Origin: Rhizobium sp. NLR16a
GTDB taxonomy: Bacteria > Pseudomonadota > Alphaproteobacteria > Rhizobiales > Rhizobiaceae
Assembly (NCBI RefSeq): GCF_017948245.1
Contig: NZ_CP072865.1
Coordinates: 328,501 to 392,500, forward strand
Direction: 5' to 3'
Length of the DNA stretch: 64,000 nucleotides
Shown here: positions 30,136 through 38,048 of the stretch, piece by piece
How positions within the stretch are numbered: the stretch's first letter is position 1
Layout: each line of letters opens with the position of its first letter
Made by a program: the position numbers and the translations under genes
Notes under the pieces: generated by a model
Told to the model about the DNA's origin: nothing
Seen by the model: the letters and a program-made list of their open reading frames with translations, nothing else
The model's database searches: none

Positions 30136-31305
30136 ATGAGCATTCCTGCCCGGATCAAGGACGATCTGCCGTTCCTCACCGCCTTGCGCCGCGATCTGCA
30201 CGCGCATCCGGAACTCGGTTTCGAGGAGGAGCGCACCGCCGGTATCGCCGCAAAGCTTCTCGAGGAGGCCGGCATCGCCGTGCATCGCGGGCTTGGCGGC
30301 ACCGGCGTGGTCGGCACCCTGCAAGTCGGCAACGGCACGCGCAGGATCGGGTTGAGAGCCGATATGGATGCGCTCGCCATGCCTGAGATGGCGGAGCGGC
30401 CCTATAAATCGACCGTACCGGGAAAGATGCATGCCTGCGGCCATGACGGCCATACGGCAATGCTGCTTGGCGCCGCGCGGCATCTGGCGGCGACGCTGAA
30501 TTTTTCCGGCACCGTGCATTTCATCTTCCAGCCGGCCGAAGAGGGCCGCGGCGGGGCGAAGCGCATGGTCGAGGAGGGGTTCTTCCGGCTTTTCCCCTGC
30601 GATGCCGTCTATGGCCTGCACAATATGCCGGGGCTTGCGGTCGACGAGATCGCCGTCGTCGAGGGACCGCAGCTCGCCTCCTCCGACAGCTGGCGCATCA
30701 CCTTTCGCGGCGTCGGCACGCACGGCGCCAAGCCGCATCTCGGCCGCGATCCGATCACGGCAGCCGGTACTTTCCTGTCATCGCTGCAGACGATCGTCGG
30801 CCGTGTTGTCGACCCGCTGCAGCCGGCGGTCGTCAGCGCCTGCTTCCTGCAGGCGGGCGATACGAAGGCGTTGAACGTCATTCCCGATATTGTGGAGATC
30901 GGCGGAACGGCACGGGCCTATTCGCCTGAGGTGCGCGACCAGCTGGAGACCGCGATCGCCCGGTTGGCGAGTGGGACGGCTGCGATGTATGGCATATCGG
31001 CCGACTATCATTTTGAGCGGCGGATACCGCCTGTCGTTAATGATGCGGATGCCACATCACGGGCGCTTGCCGCCGCCGGCACCGTCTTTGCTGAAAACGT
31101 GCGGAGGAGTTTTCCGCCGTCGACGGCTGGAGATGACTTTGCCTTCTTCGCGCAGAACGCGCCGGGCTGTTATGTCTGGCTGGGCAACGGACCGGCGGTT
31201 GACGGCGCGCTACACCACAACACGACTTATGATTTTAACGATGGGGCGCTTGGATACGGGGCGGCTTACTGGGTGGCGTTGGTGGAGGGGGAGTTGAAGG
31301 TTTGA
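30136..31305 (+). CDS. M20-family amidohydrolase (hippurate hydrolase/aminoacylase type)
   Basis: 389 residues. A zinc/manganese-dependent peptidase-fold enzyme that splits N-acyl amino acids or similar amides. Seen: LRRDLHAHPELGFEE near residue 15, the metal ligands in MHACGHDGHTAMLLG near residue 100, the catalytic Glu pair in PAEEGRGGAKRMVEEG near residue 135, and GVGTHGAKPHLGRDPI near residue 195 in the dimerisation lid domain. It has no signal peptide, so it is cytosolic. A ribosome site GGAGGG lies about 12 bases before the ATG. It may hydrolyse a conjugate imported by TctCBA, but a terminator lies between. Confidence 0.9.
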   Translation: MSIPARIKDDLPFLTALRRDLHAHPELGFEEERTAGIAAKLLEEAGIAVHRGLGGTGVVGTLQVGNGTRRIGLRADMDALAMPEMAERPYKSTVPGKMHACGHDGHTAMLLGAARHLAATLNFSGTVHFIFQPAEEGRGGAKRMVEEGFFRLFPCDAVYGLHNMPGLAVDEIAVVEGPQLASSDSWRITFRGVGTHGAKPHLGRDPITAAGTFLSSLQTIVGRVVDPLQPAVVSACFLQAGDTKALNVIPDIVEIGGTARAYSPEVRDQLETAIARLASGTAAMYGISADYHFERRIPPVVNDADATSRALAAAGTVFAENVRRSFPPSTAGDDFAFFAQNAPGCYVWLGNGPAVDGALHHNTTYDFNDGALGYGAAYWVALVEGELKV

Positions 31306-31389
31306 GCGATGTCCATTGGTCCGTTTTCACTGTTTTGCGGCGCTGTGGCAGTGATGCACGACTTTCCGGAAGTGAGACGTCGTTCCACA

Positions 31390-33162
31390 CTAGTTGACGG
31401 GCCAGACAAATAGCAGCGCCGGCACGCTAACGAGAATAATCAACGCCGACAGCGGCAAGCCGAGACGCGGATAATCGGAAAACTTGTAACCGCCGGGACC
31501 GAAGACGAGCGTGTTGCATTGATGGCCGACAGGCGTGAGGAAGTCGCAACCCGCGCCAATGGCTACCGCCATCAGGAAGGCTTCCGGTCTGAAGCCTAGA
31601 CCCGTTGCAAAGCTGGCGGCGATCGGCGCCATGACAAGGACCGTCGCGGCGTTGTTGAGGAAGGGCGTAACGGCCATGGCGGTCACCAAAATCAGGCCGA
31701 GCGCACCCCATGCCGGCAGATTCATCGCCGCCCCACTCAGCCAGCCGGCAATCAAATCGCTGCCGCCGGAGGTGCGCAAGGAGTCCGAGACGGGAATAAG
31801 GGCCGCGAGCATCACCAGGATCGGTCCATCAACCGATTTATAGACATCCGCGAGTGGAACAGCTCGAAAAACGACCATGCCCAGGGCGGCTGCGAAGAAG
31901 GCCACCGGAACCGGCGCGAGACCGACCGCGGTCGTTGCCATCGCGAGCGCCAGGATAAGAAGCGGAATGAAGGCGCGGCGGCGGGTGCCGAGCAGCACCT
32001 CTCGCTGGGCGAGTGGCAGCAGGCCGAAATCCTGCAGAAGGGCAGTCAGGCTTCCCCGGCTGCCTTGCAGAAGGAGCACATCACCGGTGCTGATGGTCAA
32101 GCTTCCCAGCCGTTCCTTGAGGCGTTCACCGCGCCGGCTAATCGCCAAAAGGTTGACCCCGCGCGTATAGGAAAGCGCCAATTCTTTGGCGGAAAGGCCA
32201 GCGAGGGAGGATCCCTGACTAACGATTGCCTCAAGCGAAATGATGTCCGCCTCCGGGTGGCCGCCTTCTGCCAGAGGCTTGCCGGAAAGCTTCAACTTCC
32301 CCTGGGACACAATCCGGTCCATCGCTGCCGAAGGACCTTCCAGCAGGACAATGTCGTCAGAGCGGAGCGTGAGATCGGGGAACGGAGCCATTCGGGTACC
32401 GCCACGCAGTACGGCGGTGGCTATGACCTCACCATCACCGAGATTCAGGAGGTCACTCAATGCCTGCTCAAGCAGTGCTGACTGGGCCGTGATCGCGACT
32501 TCGCTGGTGTAATTCTTGATTTCGATCGCATCCTCGATCGAGCTGTTCTGCTTGGTGCGACTTGGCACCAACCAGTGGAAGAACAAGAGAAAGGTGATGC
32601 CGACAACCGTGAGAACACCGCCCATAGGCGTGAAGTCGAACATGGTGAAGGAGGCTCCTGTCATCTCCTCCCGCAGCCGCGACACGACGATATTGGGTGA
32701 GGTGCCGATCTGCGTCATCAATCCGCCAAGTAAAGCAGCAAACGACATCGGCATCAGGTATTTTGAGGGAGAGGCACCGGATTTTTTCGCGAACTTGAAG
32801 GCGACCGGCATCATGATGGCAAGCGCGCCGATATTTTTGATGAAAGCAGAAAGCATCGCCACCGCAATCATCAAGAGCGCAAGCTGCGTGTAAAGCGTGT
32901 TCAGATTCGGGAAAAATCTCTTAATGGCCGAATCCACAATGCCGGAGCGCGCTACGCCCGCGCTGACGACCAGCGCGCTGCCAACGATGATGACGATGTC
33001 ATCCGAAAACCCGGAGAACGCTTTTTCCGGTGGCACAATGCCGGTCCCGACTGCCAATACAAGCGCACAACACGCGACAACATCATAGCGGAAGCGATCC
33101 CAAATAAAGACTGCCATCATGAGAGCGATAACAGAAAATGCGATTATCTGTTGTGTTGTCAT
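31390..33162 (-). CDS. SLC13/ArsB-type anion transporter with TrkA-C domains
   Basis: 590 residues from ATG 33162; a TTG twelve codons upstream is also in frame but less likely. Two membrane halves, each of about five to six segments, flank two cytosolic TrkA-C (RCK-C) domains at about residues 205-290 and 300-385 (DDIVLLEGPS, GDVLLLQGS). Motifs: NNIGALAIMMPVAFK-like segment, TQIGTSPNIVVS in the first half, and TPFLNNAATVLVMAPIA plus GAGCDFLTPVGHQCNTLV in the second, typical of the divalent-anion/sodium symporter superfamily (sulfate, dicarboxylate). The substrate is uncertain. A paralogue of the same plan lies at 60302-62044. Confidence 0.88.
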   Translation of the reverse strand: MTTQQIIAFSVIALMMAVFIWDRFRYDVVACCALVLAVGTGIVPPEKAFSGFSDDIVIIVGSALVVSAGVARSGIVDSAIKRFFPNLNTLYTQLALLMIAVAMLSAFIKNIGALAIMMPVAFKFAKKSGASPSKYLMPMSFAALLGGLMTQIGTSPNIVVSRLREEMTGASFTMFDFTPMGGVLTVVGITFLLFFHWLVPSRTKQNSSIEDAIEIKNYTSEVAITAQSALLEQALSDLLNLGDGEVIATAVLRGGTRMAPFPDLTLRSDDIVLLEGPSAAMDRIVSQGKLKLSGKPLAEGGHPEADIISLEAIVSQGSSLAGLSAKELALSYTRGVNLLAISRRGERLKERLGSLTISTGDVLLLQGSRGSLTALLQDFGLLPLAQREVLLGTRRRAFIPLLILALAMATTAVGLAPVPVAFFAAALGMVVFRAVPLADVYKSVDGPILVMLAALIPVSDSLRTSGGSDLIAGWLSGAAMNLPAWGALGLILVTAMAVTPFLNNAATVLVMAPIAASFATGLGFRPEAFLMAVAIGAGCDFLTPVGHQCNTLVFGPGGYKFSDYPRLGLPLSALIILVSVPALLFVWPVN

Positions 33163-33497
33163 GCGGACCTGGGAACGAGGCTGGGGTGTCGCCGACAACC
33201 GAGCGGAAGACGATATTCAGAAACGCTGTAACGTTGCGCAAGTTCCTCGGCACCACACTTCAGGGGCTTCGAACCTCCGGATCCAGCATCTGCGGTAGCC
33301 TCGACAGACCTGCAGCATGAAGTTGCATCATCCCACCCCTGAGCTCTCCAAGGATGATGGCTGAAATCTCGCCTTCGACCGGCGCCGAAGACACGCTGCG
33401 ACCCATCGACCGTGCAGCGAGCTGACAGACTTGCGATGTGTAAGGATGTCATCCTGCAGCTGTGAGCTTTGACCAGATCAGAGCATAACGATGCAGA
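33163..33497. other. Stretch without a recognisable gene
   Basis: This interval lies between the start of the SLC13-type transporter and a small membrane gene, both on the minus strand. An open frame of 97 codons here is Cys-, Arg- and Ser-rich, overlaps the transporter start and has no ribosome site, so it is not taken as a gene. The promoter of the transporter is expected within it. No repeat or strong hairpin was seen. Confidence 0.4.
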
Positions 33498-33701
33498 TCA
33501 GGCGGCGATCACGAGCGCAATCATCGCGATCGCACATGCGATACCCAAAACGTTGAAGCCCAACGAAACGAATTCGCTGAGTTGGTGCAGGTGATGACGA
33601 GGGTGCTCGGCAGTGCCCAGCACTGCAACAGCTCCTCCCATCATCCAACATGTCAATGTCAACGCACCGAAAAGCAGAGCCAGATTCATCACGACACTCA
33701 T
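33498..33701 (-). CDS. Putative small membrane protein, 67 residues
   Basis: An ATG at 33701 opens a frame of 67 codons; a second ATG is four codons later. Two hydrophobic spans, MNLALLFGALTLTCWMMGG and VLGIACAIAMIALVIAA, are joined by a His-rich loop (HPRHHLHQL). The ribosome site is weak. The clean two-span layout supports a real protein, but no family is recognised and the coding call is uncertain. Confidence 0.45.
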   Translation of the reverse strand: MSVVMNLALLFGALTLTCWMMGGAVAVLGTAEHPRHHLHQLSEFVSLGFNVLGIACAIAMIALVIAA

Positions 33702-33989
33702 TCTAATCTTTACGGTCCTTCGAACCGGCGCATCCTCGCTTTGTTCCCGCCTCAGCGTGTCATCCGATTTTGTACAACGCGTGAAAATTTGCCGGACGCG
33801 AACACGACCTCGACGGCAGGGCGCGGCGAGGGCGCAATTTCTCCGTGAAGGTTCTGAGTCTGCGCTGAAAAACTCAACCTTTGATAATCTTCCCCAGGCG
33901 TCAGCACCTCACCCATTTTGGTGATGGAACCAAACTGCTTAGCCGTGGTTCGGCGGGCTTTCACGGTCTCGAAGCATAAGGGAAATCCT

Positions 33990-35531
33990 TTGAACGAGCT
34001 GCACCATGAATTCCAGCTGCGAAGAGATTTTCTGCCGAGAGCCGAGGAGGACGGGTGGCCTCAACCTGGACCCGCGGCATTGCCGGTGGACAGCCCACCG
34101 GTCCTGCAAACACCGCTGTCGCCCCGCCCGTTAGTGGTTGATCTCGACGGCACCCTCGTTCGATCGGACCTGCTGATCGAAACTGTCTTCTCGGAGCTTA
34201 GCCGTCGGCCCCTTTCCATCGTCGATTTCGTCAGTTCGCTGTCCGCCGGAAAAGCGTGTCTGAAGCACCGCCTTTCTCAACCAGCGGATTTCGACCCGGC
34301 TATTCTTCCCTATGACGCGGAAGTGCTGAACGTCATCAAGGCCGCACGGGAGGAGGGACGATCGGTTTACCTCGCTTCTGCAACCCACGAACGCCTGGTT
34401 TGCACGGTTGCCGACCACCTTGGCCTTTTCGCCGGCTGGTTTGCAACGAACGAGACGATGAACTGTGTCGGCGAGGCGAAGGCGGCAAAGCTCGTCGCCG
34501 CCTTCGGGGAGGGGGGCTTCGACTATATCGGCAATGACCCGGCCGACTTGTCAGTCTGGCGCCACGCCGCAAAGTCCTATGCCATAAGGACATCGGCGGC
34601 AGTTGCTCGAGAGCTTTCGCGCCAATGCGACAACGTCGAGCACCTTAGTCACGACAGACCGACATGGCGGATTTGGACGCGCTCGTTGCGGGTGCATCAA
34701 TACGTCAAGAACGGGTTGGTTTTTATCCCGCTACTGACAAATCAACTCTTTGACCTCCATAGCCTTACGAATGCCGGCCTGGCTCTGGCGGCTTTTTCGC
34801 TTTGTGCCTCGGGCGTTTATCTCCTGAACGACTTGGTCGATCTGCAGGACGACCGCCGTCATAAAACCAAATGCCGCAGACCGCTTGCCTGTGGCGAGAT
34901 CCCGCTGTTGCACGCTCTGTTGGCAATCCCGATCCTGCTTTTGCTGTCGCTTACGGTGGCCGCCATGGTGTCGCCCGTCTTCGTGCTCGTACTCGCGGGT
35001 TATTTCGCCTTGACCACCGCCTACTCGTTCTTCCTCAAGCGGAAGATGATCCTGGACGTGGTGGCTCTCGCCTCTCTTTACACCACGCGGGTGATCGGCG
35101 GCGCTGCCGCCGTCTCGGTGTGGCCATCTCCCTGGCTGCTTGCCTTCATGATGAGCTGGTTTCTCTCGCTCGCTTTGGTGAAGCGATACACCGAGCTCAT
35201 TTCACGCCGCGCCGCGCACCTGCCGGATTCCAAGAGCCGCGACTACAGGAAGGCGGATATTGGGATGGTGGGCGCCCTGGCAGCTGGAGCGGGAATGAAC
35301 GCGCTGACGTTATTTGCCCTCTATGCCGCAAGCGACAGTGCCCAAGACATCTACACCAGGCCAGCCATGCTGTGGTTGGCCGGACCGATCCTTGCCTGCT
35401 GGATTGCCCGCATCCTTATGCTCGCCCACCGGGGACAGATGCATGACGATCCAGTCGTCTTCGCGATCAAGGACAAGGTCAGCCTCGTCACGCTCGGCGT
35501 CGCCGGCGTACTTGTCATTGCCGCAATGTGA
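33990..35531 (+). CDS. HAD phosphatase-UbiA fusion, probable polyprenyl-phosphate phosphoribosyltransferase
   Basis: 513 residues from TTG 33990 with AAGGGA upstream; an ATG at 33924 is in frame but has no ribosome site. Residues about 45-200 are a HAD phosphatase: DLDGTLVRSD (Asp51, Asp53), the Ser/Thr motif LASATH, Lys in GEAKAAKL, and GNDPADLSVW. Residues about 215-510 are a UbiA prenyltransferase with eight to nine spans and the metal motif NDLVDLQDD (280-288). LRVHQYVKN at the domain start is typical of decaprenylphosphoryl-5-phosphoribose synthase (Rv3806c class) and of azorhizobial NoeC. The UbiA part would join phosphoribose to polyprenyl phosphate and the HAD part remove the 5-phosphate. 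The following gtrA, dprE1 and dprE2 support this. Confidence 0.83.
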   Translation: MNELHHEFQLRRDFLPRAEEDGWPQPGPAALPVDSPPVLQTPLSPRPLVVDLDGTLVRSDLLIETVFSELSRRPLSIVDFVSSLSAGKACLKHRLSQPADFDPAILPYDAEVLNVIKAAREEGRSVYLASATHERLVCTVADHLGLFAGWFATNETMNCVGEAKAAKLVAAFGEGGFDYIGNDPADLSVWRHAAKSYAIRTSAAVARELSRQCDNVEHLSHDRPTWRIWTRSLRVHQYVKNGLVFIPLLTNQLFDLHSLTNAGLALAAFSLCASGVYLLNDLVDLQDDRRHKTKCRRPLACGEIPLLHALLAIPILLLLSLTVAAMVSPVFVLVLAGYFALTTAYSFFLKRKMILDVVALASLYTTRVIGGAAAVSVWPSPWLLAFMMSWFLSLALVKRYTELISRRAAHLPDSKSRDYRKADIGMVGALAAGAGMNALTLFALYAASDSAQDIYTRPAMLWLAGPILACWIARILMLAHRGQMHDDPVVFAIKDKVSLVTLGVAGVLVIAAM

Positions 35532-35540
35532 GGTGGCCGA

Positions 35541-35972
35541 ATGGCTCGTCAGTCCTCAGAGCGAAGCACTTCCGCGGGCCTCGCAACCCGCTACCTCGCC
35601 TTCGCCATGCTCTCCACCGCCGCCAACTTCGCGGTCCAGGCCACTGTCATGCAGCTGGCGCCGTCGCCGAACCTTATGCCTTCGATGCTCGCAGGGACCG
35701 CTGCCGGCTTCGGCTTGAAATATCTCCTCGACAAAAAATGGATATTCTTCGACGGCTACACGTCGCACGGCGACGAGATGCTCAAGGTGGCGCTTTACGG
35801 CCTGTTCAGTGTTCTGACGACGCTCATATTCTGGGGGTTTGAAATTACTTTTTGGACGGTGTGGAAGACGGAGCTCGCAAAATACACCGGCGGAGCGCTC
35901 GGCTTGGCGATCGGCTATATTTCCAAATACGCGTTGGACCGGAAATTCGTCTTCAAACCAGAGGAGGCGTAA
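35541..35972 (+). CDS. GtrA-family membrane protein
   Basis: 143 residues with four membrane segments (YLAFAMLSTAANFAVQ, PSMLAGTAAGFGLKYLLD, ALYGLFSVLTTLIFWGFEI, GGALGLAIGYISKYALD). Motifs KYLLDKKWIF and KYALDRKFVF, repeated in the two halves, mark the GtrA/DPMS family, thought to move or present polyprenyl-linked sugars across the membrane. GAGGTGG precedes ATG 35541; the gene follows the HAD-UbiA gene by 9 bases and is followed by dprE1 after 7. The mycobacterial counterpart Rv3789 sits just before dprE1 in the same way and acts in arabinan assembly. Confidence 0.88.
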   Translation: MARQSSERSTSAGLATRYLAFAMLSTAANFAVQATVMQLAPSPNLMPSMLAGTAAGFGLKYLLDKKWIFFDGYTSHGDEMLKVALYGLFSVLTTLIFWGFEITFWTVWKTELAKYTGGALGLAIGYISKYALDRKFVFKPEEA

Positions 35973-35979
35973 CAAACTC

Positions 35980-37302
35980 ATGGAGGGCTGGGGACGCTAT
36001 CCGCGCCATGAAAGCCAGGCAATCGACTGCAAGCGGCCGGAGGCGCTTGCAGGCACCGTGGCCGCCCGCATGGGACTGATCGGCCGCGGAAATGGGCGTT
36101 CATACGGTGACGCGGCGATCGGCGAACACTCCACCCTGATGTGCCGTGGACTGAGCCGAATGCGGAGCTTCGATCCGAACGATGCGACGCTGACCGTGGA
36201 AGGGGGCGTAATGCTCTCGGATATTCTGCGCGCTTTTGTTCCGAGAGGCTATTTTCCGCCTGTGGTGCCGGGCACGAAATATGTCACGGTCGGCGGGATG
36301 ATTGCCTCTGACGTGCACGGCAAGAACCATCATCGCGACGGCGGGTTCGGTGACCATGTCAGCGAGATCAAGCTGGTGGTCGCCAGCGGAGAGACCCTCA
36401 CCTGTAGCCGCGGGCGCAACGCCGATCTTTTCTTCGCGACGGTCGGTGGTATGGGTATGACCGGGATCATCGCGGAAGCGACTTTCCGTTTGAGACCGAT
36501 TGAATCCGCCTGGATCGCGCAAAAGACGATCGTCACGGAAAATCTTGGCGAGGCGTTGAAGGCGCTGCAGCAGACCGAGGATGTCACCTATTCGGTCGCC
36601 TGGATCGATTGCCTTTCGCAAGGCGCCTCTCTTGGACGCTCGCTGATCTTTGCCGGCGAACACGCGACGCTGGACCAGGTCGGCGGCATGCCGGGCGTAG
36701 ATCGCTTTGCAGCGAAAAACGCAGGGATGTTTTCACTGCCATTCGATCTGCCGCAATGGGTGCTCAACAAAACAAGCGTAACAGCCTTCAACGAGATCTA
36801 TTTCCGGGCGGGAGCGCGAAAGGCGGCCAAGACCTCGCTGGTCCACTGGGATAAATACTTCTTTCCACTGGACGGCATCCTCGAATGGAACCGGCTTTAT
36901 GGCAGGCGGGGCTTTCTGCAGCATCAGTGCGTGGTTCCAGCCGAGGACGCGCTTCCAGTCCTGAGCGGCATGCTCGAGCGTTTTGCGCGTTCGGGAAAAG
37001 GCTCCTTTCTTGCCGTTCTGAAGAAGCTAGGGGGCGGAAGCGGGCTGCTGTCCTTTCCTGCGCCGGGCTACACGCTGGCACTCGACCTTCCCGTCACGCA
37101 GGAGGTGTTCCGGCTGCTCGACGAAATCGATGAGCTGGTTGTCAAGGCAGGAGGGCGGCTCTATCTCGCCAAGGATGCACGACAGTCACGTCACACATTC
37201 GAGGCTGGCTACCCTCGGTTGGCTGCGTTCAAGGAGCTACGCAAGGCAACGGGCGCCGATCGTCACTTTAATTCCCGCTTGGCAAAGAGGCTCGGCATAT
37301 GA
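35980..37302 (+). CDS. dprE1: DprE1-like FAD-dependent decaprenylphosphoryl-ribose 2-oxidase
   Basis: 440 residues from ATG 35980; GAGGAGG lies 12 bases upstream. A VAO-type FAD protein: FAD motif GLIGRGNGRSYGDAA near residues 32-46, TVGGMIASDVHGKNHH near 103-118, and the substrate domain with EWNRLYGRRGF and YLAKDAR. It would oxidise the ribose 2-OH of polyprenylphosphoryl-ribose to the keto sugar, the first half of epimerisation to arabinose. The catalytic Lys of YLAKDAR is kept. The position of the Cys that covalently binds benzothiazinones in M. tuberculosis (ICVDFP) is Ala367 here (LALDLP). It overlaps dprE2 by 4 bases. Confidence 0.87.
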   Translation: MEGWGRYPRHESQAIDCKRPEALAGTVAARMGLIGRGNGRSYGDAAIGEHSTLMCRGLSRMRSFDPNDATLTVEGGVMLSDILRAFVPRGYFPPVVPGTKYVTVGGMIASDVHGKNHHRDGGFGDHVSEIKLVVASGETLTCSRGRNADLFFATVGGMGMTGIIAEATFRLRPIESAWIAQKTIVTENLGEALKALQQTEDVTYSVAWIDCLSQGASLGRSLIFAGEHATLDQVGGMPGVDRFAAKNAGMFSLPFDLPQWVLNKTSVTAFNEIYFRAGARKAAKTSLVHWDKYFFPLDGILEWNRLYGRRGFLQHQCVVPAEDALPVLSGMLERFARSGKGSFLAVLKKLGGGSGLLSFPAPGYTLALDLPVTQEVFRLLDEIDELVVKAGGRLYLAKDARQSRHTFEAGYPRLAAFKELRKATGADRHFNSRLAKRLGI

Positions 37303-38048
37303 AGGGGATCGGCAAGACCCTGCTCCTGATAGGCGGGACATCGGATATCGGTCGCGCGACGGCGCTGATCTATGCCGAGGCGGGATGGGACGTGCTTCTG
37401 ACCGGACGAAAGCGCTCTGCCGTACAACGCGAGGCCGACGACATCAGCGCGCGGACCGGCGCTAATGTCCTAGTTCACGAACTCGACATCCTCGCTACAA
37501 GCCGCTTTGAAGATTTCGTGGGCGCCGTTTCGCCTCTGCCCGACACGGCGGTCTGCGTCGTTGGCGAACTGGGCGAGCAGTCTCGCGCCGAACGGGAACT
37601 TGAGCATGCCGCCATGATCATGCGGACGAACTTTGAAGGGCCAGCTTTGCTTCTTGGCCTTCTGGCGGAACGTTTTGCGGCGAGAGGATCCGGAACCATC
37701 GTCGGCATTAGTTCCGTCGCCGGCGATCGCGGACGCGCGTCCAACTATGTCTATGGCGCCGGCAAAGCCGGGCTGACCGCCTTCTTGTCCGGCCTGAGGA
37801 ACCGGCTGTCCGGGTCCGGGGTGCGCGTGCTCACCGTGAAGCCCGGTTTCGTTCGGACACGCATGACGCATGGCATGAAGCTCCCGCCGCTTCTCACCGC
37901 CGAACCTCGGGAGGTCGCGCAGAAGATCTTTACTGTCGCCGAGGGAAGCAGAGGCGGGGACGTGGTCTATGTCAGACGAATATGGCGACCGCTGATGACG
38001 GCGATCCGGTCAATCCCGGAGCCGATCTTCAAGAGGTTGCGGCTGTGA
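37299..38048 (+). CDS. dprE2: DprE2-like short-chain dehydrogenase
   Basis: 249 residues; ATGA overlap with dprE1. Classical SDR fold: cofactor motif LIGGTSDIGRATA near residue 10, the NxxG-region RTNFEGPALLL, catalytic Ser in GISSVAGDRG near residue 140 and YxxxK in YGAGKAG near residue 153. With DprE1 it would reduce the keto intermediate to polyprenylphosphoryl-D-arabinofuranose using NADH or NADPH. The C-terminus DVVYVRRIWRPLMTAIRSIPE with an amphipathic end resembles DprE2. Assignment rests on its place after DprE1 as much as on its own sequence, since SDRs are diverse. Confidence 0.85.
   Translation: MKGIGKTLLLIGGTSDIGRATALIYAEAGWDVLLTGRKRSAVQREADDISARTGANVLVHELDILATSRFEDFVGAVSPLPDTAVCVVGELGEQSRAERELEHAAMIMRTNFEGPALLLGLLAERFAARGSGTIVGISSVAGDRGRASNYVYGAGKAGLTAFLSGLRNRLSGSGVRVLTVKPGFVRTRMTHGMKLPPLLTAEPREVAQKIFTVAEGSRGGDVVYVRRIWRPLMTAIRSIPEPIFKRLRL

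Noticed and set aside
33159..33452. 97-codon minus-strand frame upstream of the SLC13-type gene
   Set aside because: No ribosome site, Cys/Arg/Ser-rich, overlaps the transporter start.
33702..33989. nod box or other symbiotic promoter before the arabinose cluster
   Set aside because: No nod-box-like sequence was seen, so a Nod-factor role has no direct support here.
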